Assembly: GCA_001464695.1 (NCBI GenBank)
Contig: LNDQ01000079.1
Span: forward strand, 1-64,000
DNA length: 64,000 nt
Direction of reading: 5' to 3'
From: Betaproteobacteria bacterium Ga0077523
Lineage (GTDB): Bacteria; Pseudomonadota; Gammaproteobacteria; Burkholderiales; Ga0077523
The position numbers were made by a program, and so were the translations under genes. The first letter of the stretch is position 1; each line of letters begins with the position of its first letter. Below the pieces are notes generated by a model. It ran no database searches and was not told the origin of the DNA. It saw only the letters and a program-made list of their open reading frames with translations. Shown in pieces: positions 61,361-64,000 of this stretch.

Positions 61361-62599
61361 TTATCTCAGGTTCACCAGCGTCTGCAGCACTGCATCCATG
61401 GTCTTGATGGTCTGCGCGTTCGCCTGGTAGTTGCGTTGTGCGGTGATCATGTTGACCAGTTCGGCAGTGAGATCCACGTTGGAATCCTCCACGGCGGACG
61501 ACTGCAGGTTGCCGAGCGTGCCGCTGTTCGGCGCTCCGACCAGCGCGAGGCCCGAGTCACCGGTCTCCTGCCACAGGTTGTTGCCGAGCGGCGAAAGTCC
61601 CTGAGGGTTCACGAAATCGGCCAGCACCACCTGGCCCAGCGTGCGCGACTGGCCGTTGGAGTAGCGGCCGACGATGATGCCGTCCTGCGAGATGTTGAAG
61701 CCGGTCAGGCGGCCGGAGGTATAGCCGTCCTGGGTGAGCGCGTTGACGCTCGACACCGACCCGTACTGCGTGGTGCCGGTGAAATCGAGCGTGAAGTTGA
61801 GCGGCGTCACGGCACCGGTCGCGACGGTGAGCGAGGCGTTGAGCGGCATCGCGGTCGTGAGCGACCCGACGTTGTTGAAGTTGATGACGGCGGGATTGCC
61901 CGCGCCCGCGCCGAGGTTCACGTTGGTGGTGGCGGTGCCGTCAACCGTGCCGTGGACGTTCCACTGTCCGGCCGTCGCGGTGCGCACGAAGTACAGCGTG
62001 AACACGTGCGGATTGCCGAGCGTGTCGTAGGTCGTGCCCGATGTCGTGAAGTTGAAGCTCTGCGTATTGGTCGGGTCGAACGGTGCGACGGTCGGTTGCG
62101 CGAGGCGCGAATCGAGGTTCACCCCGGCGGTGAAGTCCGAGGTCGCGAGCGGGGCGATGTCGGACGTGTCGAACTGGATCGGCGAAGGTTGTGCATTGAC
62201 GATGTTGCCCATCGTGTCCACGCCCCAGCCGGTCAGGTTGAGGCCGTCCGAGTTCACGACGAAGCCCTGGCTGTCGAGCCGGAACTGGCCGTTGCGCGAG
62301 TACGAGACCGTACCGTTGTCCTCGAGCCGGAAGAAGCCGCGGCCGGTGATGGCGATGTCGAGCGGGTTGTTGGTCGGCGAGATGTTGCCCTGGTTGAAGG
62401 TCTGGGCGATGTTCATGACCTTCGAGCCGATACCGATCTGGCTGGCGCCGCCGCCGCCAAGCGATGACGCGAAGACGTCGGCAAACTGCGTGACCGACCC
62501 CTTGAAGCCCACCACGGACGCGTTGGCGACGTTGTTGCCGACCACGTCGAGGTTCTTGGAAGCCGTGTTGAGACCGCTCAGTCCAGACTGGAAACCCAT
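61361..62599 (-). CDS. flgE: Flagellar hook protein FlgE
   Basis: 412 aa: MGFQSGLSGLNTASKNLDVVGNNVANASVVGFKGSVTQFADVFASS, then FNQGNISPTNNPLDIAITGRGFFRLEDNGTVSYSRNGQFRLD, variable middle, and the C-terminal AELVNMITAQRNYQANAQTIKTMDAVLQTLVNLR. Builds the hook. 24 bp after flgD. Confidence 0.98.
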   Translation of the reverse strand: MGFQSGLSGLNTASKNLDVVGNNVANASVVGFKGSVTQFADVFASSLGGGGASQIGIGSKVMNIAQTFNQGNISPTNNPLDIAITGRGFFRLEDNGTVSYSRNGQFRLDSQGFVVNSDGLNLTGWGVDTMGNIVNAQPSPIQFDTSDIAPLATSDFTAGVNLDSRLAQPTVAPFDPTNTQSFNFTTSGTTYDTLGNPHVFTLYFVRTATAGQWNVHGTVDGTATTNVNLGAGAGNPAVINFNNVGSLTTAMPLNASLTVATGAVTPLNFTLDFTGTTQYGSVSSVNALTQDGYTSGRLTGFNISQDGIIVGRYSNGQSRTLGQVVLADFVNPQGLSPLGNNLWQETGDSGLALVGAPNSGTLGNLQSSAVEDSNVDLTAELVNMITAQRNYQANAQTIKTMDAVLQTLVNLR

Positions 62600-62623
62600 G
62601 ATGCGCTCCTGTTATTCCTGATG

Positions 62624-63304
62624 TCAGATGATCTGCCGCACGCTCGCCACCGGGATGGCCCCGAGGCTCGCGGTGTTGAGGGTCACGCCGCCGTCGATCG
62701 ACACGCTGTGCACGCGGCCGTAGCCGAGCGTGGTGGCGGTGACCTTGGAACCGTTTTCGTTGAATGCATCTACCTTGAAGCGATAGGAACCTGCGGGCAG
62801 TTGCTCGGCCGCCCCCTCGGGCTGGCCGTCCCATGCGAAGGTGGACAAGCCCGCTTCGCGTGCGCCCAGATCGATCGATTCGACGGTCTCGCCGGCCGGT
62901 CCGAGGATCGTGACGACGACCTTGTCGGCGGGCGCCGAGAGTTCGAGACCGGCGATGGCTCCGACTTCGGTGAGTTCCATGTGATTGCCTTCGGCGAGCA
63001 CACCGCGGCCGATCATCGAACTCGCCTGCAACGACTGGGCGGCCAGCATGCTGCTGCTCATGCCGTTGATCGACGCGTTGAGCTTGTCGATGCCGGACAC
63101 GGTGCTGATCTGCGCGATCTGGCTCGTCACTTCGGCGTTGTCGAGCGGATTCAGCGGATCCTGGTTCTTCATCTGCGTAACCAGCAGCTTCAGGAAGCGA
63201 TCCTGCGGGTCCTCCGCCTTCTTCGTGGTCGCCGTCGCGGACGACGAGCCCGACGAACCGGTAGCGGCGGTTGTGTTGTTGATGACGTCGAGCGGAGAAG
63301 CCAT
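62624..63304 (-). CDS. flgD: Hook capping protein FlgD
   Basis: 226 aa from ATG 63304. Ser/Thr/Ala linker, then QDRFLKLLVTQMKNQDPLNPLDNAEVTSQIAQISTVSGIDKLNASI, the FlgD signature, and a Tudor-like/Ig C-terminal half (PADKVVVTILGPAGETVESIDLGAREAGLSTFAWDG). Scaffolds hook growth. The open frame continues upstream through flgC in another frame; that part is not coding for FlgD. Confidence 0.96.
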   Translation of the reverse strand: MASPLDVINNTTAATGSSGSSSATATTKKAEDPQDRFLKLLVTQMKNQDPLNPLDNAEVTSQIAQISTVSGIDKLNASINGMSSSMLAAQSLQASSMIGRGVLAEGNHMELTEVGAIAGLELSAPADKVVVTILGPAGETVESIDLGAREAGLSTFAWDGQPEGAAEQLPAGSYRFKVDAFNENGSKVTATTLGYGRVHSVSIDGGVTLNTASLGAIPVASVRQII

Positions 63305-63315
63305 GGCGGTAGCCT

Positions 63316-63723
63316 TCAGGAACCGAGGGAAAGAGTGCGCAGCAACAGATTCTTCGCCGTGTTCATCACGTCGGTGTTGAGCTGGTACGAGCGGGATGCG
63401 GAGATCATGTTGGTCATCTCCTCCACCACGTTCACGTTCGGGTAGGTGACATAGCCCTTGCCGTCGGCGAGCGGATGCTTGGGGTCGTACACCATGCGCG
63501 GCGGTGTCGGATCGTCGATGACACCATTCACCTTGACCGCCTGGGATACGCCGCCGCGGTTGAGCGGCACGGCCTGGAAGACGATCTGCTTCGCCTTGTA
63601 GGGCGTGCCGTTCGCGCTGACGGCGCTGTCGGCGTTGGCCATGTTCGAGGCGACCACGTTGAGGCGCTGCGACTGCGCGGAAAGCGCGGACGAGGCGATA
63701 TCGAAGACGGCGAAGAGGTTCAT
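63316..63723 (-). CDS. flgC: Flagellar basal rod protein FlgC
   Basis: 135 aa: MNLFAVFDIASSALSAQSQRLNVVASNMANADSAVSANGTPYKAKQIVF and the C-terminal YPNVNVVEEMTNMISASRSYQLNTDVMNTAKNLLLRTLSLG. Rod protein; 11 bp before flgD. Confidence 0.98.
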   Translation of the reverse strand: MNLFAVFDIASSALSAQSQRLNVVASNMANADSAVSANGTPYKAKQIVFQAVPLNRGGVSQAVKVNGVIDDPTPPRMVYDPKHPLADGKGYVTYPNVNVVEEMTNMISASRSYQLNTDVMNTAKNLLLRTLSLGS

Positions 63724-63737
63724 GGATCAGCGGCCCG

Positions 63738-64000
63738 TCATTGGCCCTGCAACGCCGTCTGCAGCGTGCGGATGCGCGAGTTGGTGAACGTGAGCGCCGC
63801 CTGATAGCGCATGGCGTTGTCGGAGAAGCGCCCCACTTCAGCGTCCATTTCAACGGTGTTGCCGTCGATCGACGACTGGACCGGCGTGCGGTACTGCAGC
63901 CGCGGGCCCCCGGCGGCGAGCGCCTTCGGATCCAGGTGGGAGCCGTCGGTACGGGCGAGCCGCAGGTCCGCGGTTTGGATCGCGCCGGCCATGGCCGTAC
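63738..64000 (-). CDS. flgB: Flagellar basal rod protein FlgB, 5' end cut
   Basis: C-terminal 86 or so residues of FlgB; the frame is open to the right edge. It ends GNTVEMDAEVGRFSDNAMRYQAALTFTNSRIRTLQTALQGQ, the FlgB C-terminus. An internal ATG at 63992 is not the start because the conserved N-terminal rod motif (ANIANADTP...) must lie upstream, outside the window. Confidence 0.95.
   Translation of the reverse strand, partial: TAMAGAIQTADLRLARTDGSHLDPKALAAGGPRLQYRTPVQSSIDGNTVEMDAEVGRFSDNAMRYQAALTFTNSRIRTLQTALQGQ

Overview
This is a high-GC, densely coding chromosomal window with no tRNA, rRNA, CRISPR array or recognisable transposase. The gene content points to a motile, respiratory, exosortase-bearing member of the Betaproteobacteria: PEP-CTERM surface proteins, a RegB/RegA-type redox two-component pair, an hmuSTUV hemin locus with hemP, a flgBCDEFGHIJKL cluster, and GC-rich palindromic intergenic repeats. 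One of the repeats (33298-33340) is of a kind I associate with Burkholderiales. The assignment is inferred from content; no marker gene was compared.

Layout. 1-5862 (minus): an RHS/YD-repeat protein running off the left edge, preceded by a secreted IPT/TIG plus PPC-like repeat protein. 6526-9700 (minus): an IlvD/EDD-family (pentonate-type) dehydratase overlapping a TAXI-type solute-binding protein. 9773-12464: a SIMPL-domain protein, a membrane-anchored HExxH protein and a small exported protein of unknown function, separated by repeat clusters. 12733-18547 (plus): a cobalamin riboswitch, a tandem two-domain PEP-CTERM surface protein, a BtuB-like TonB receptor and a cobalt-type nitrile hydratase operon. 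18556-24278 (minus): TlpA-like redoxin, BNR/sialidase-like protein, TonB receptor, NapH and NapG. 24422-26319 (plus): RegB-like kinase and a RegA-like regulator whose N-terminus has been replaced by a repeat. 26459-28323 (plus): PEP-CTERM metalloprotease, a second-type ribosomal protein S4 and a small helical protein, behind a possible Fur box. 28855-37801 (plus): Fur-box promoter, small protein, PEP-CTERM protein, hemin receptor, TonB, HemP, small protein, HmuSTUV. 37911-46888 (minus): four diheme c-type cytochromes plus a lipoprotein. 47376-53961 (minus): a tripartite RND efflux pump and a DUF3313 lipoprotein. 54071-64000 (minus): flgL back to flgB, with flgB cut by the right edge.

Main biological idea. 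Two independent metal-cofactor uptake loci (cobalamin and hemin) have the same design: regulatory element, exosortase-sorted PEP-CTERM surface protein(s), then an outer-membrane TonB receptor. By analogy with surface lipoproteins that sit on TonB receptors in Bacteroidetes, the PEP-CTERM proteins may be surface ligand-capture partners. That function is inferred and not shown. A second theme is that GC-rich palindromic repeats invade gene starts: they replace the beginning of the regA-like gene and abut the start of a lipoprotein gene. They also accompany a 32-bp duplication of the 3' end of a coding region.
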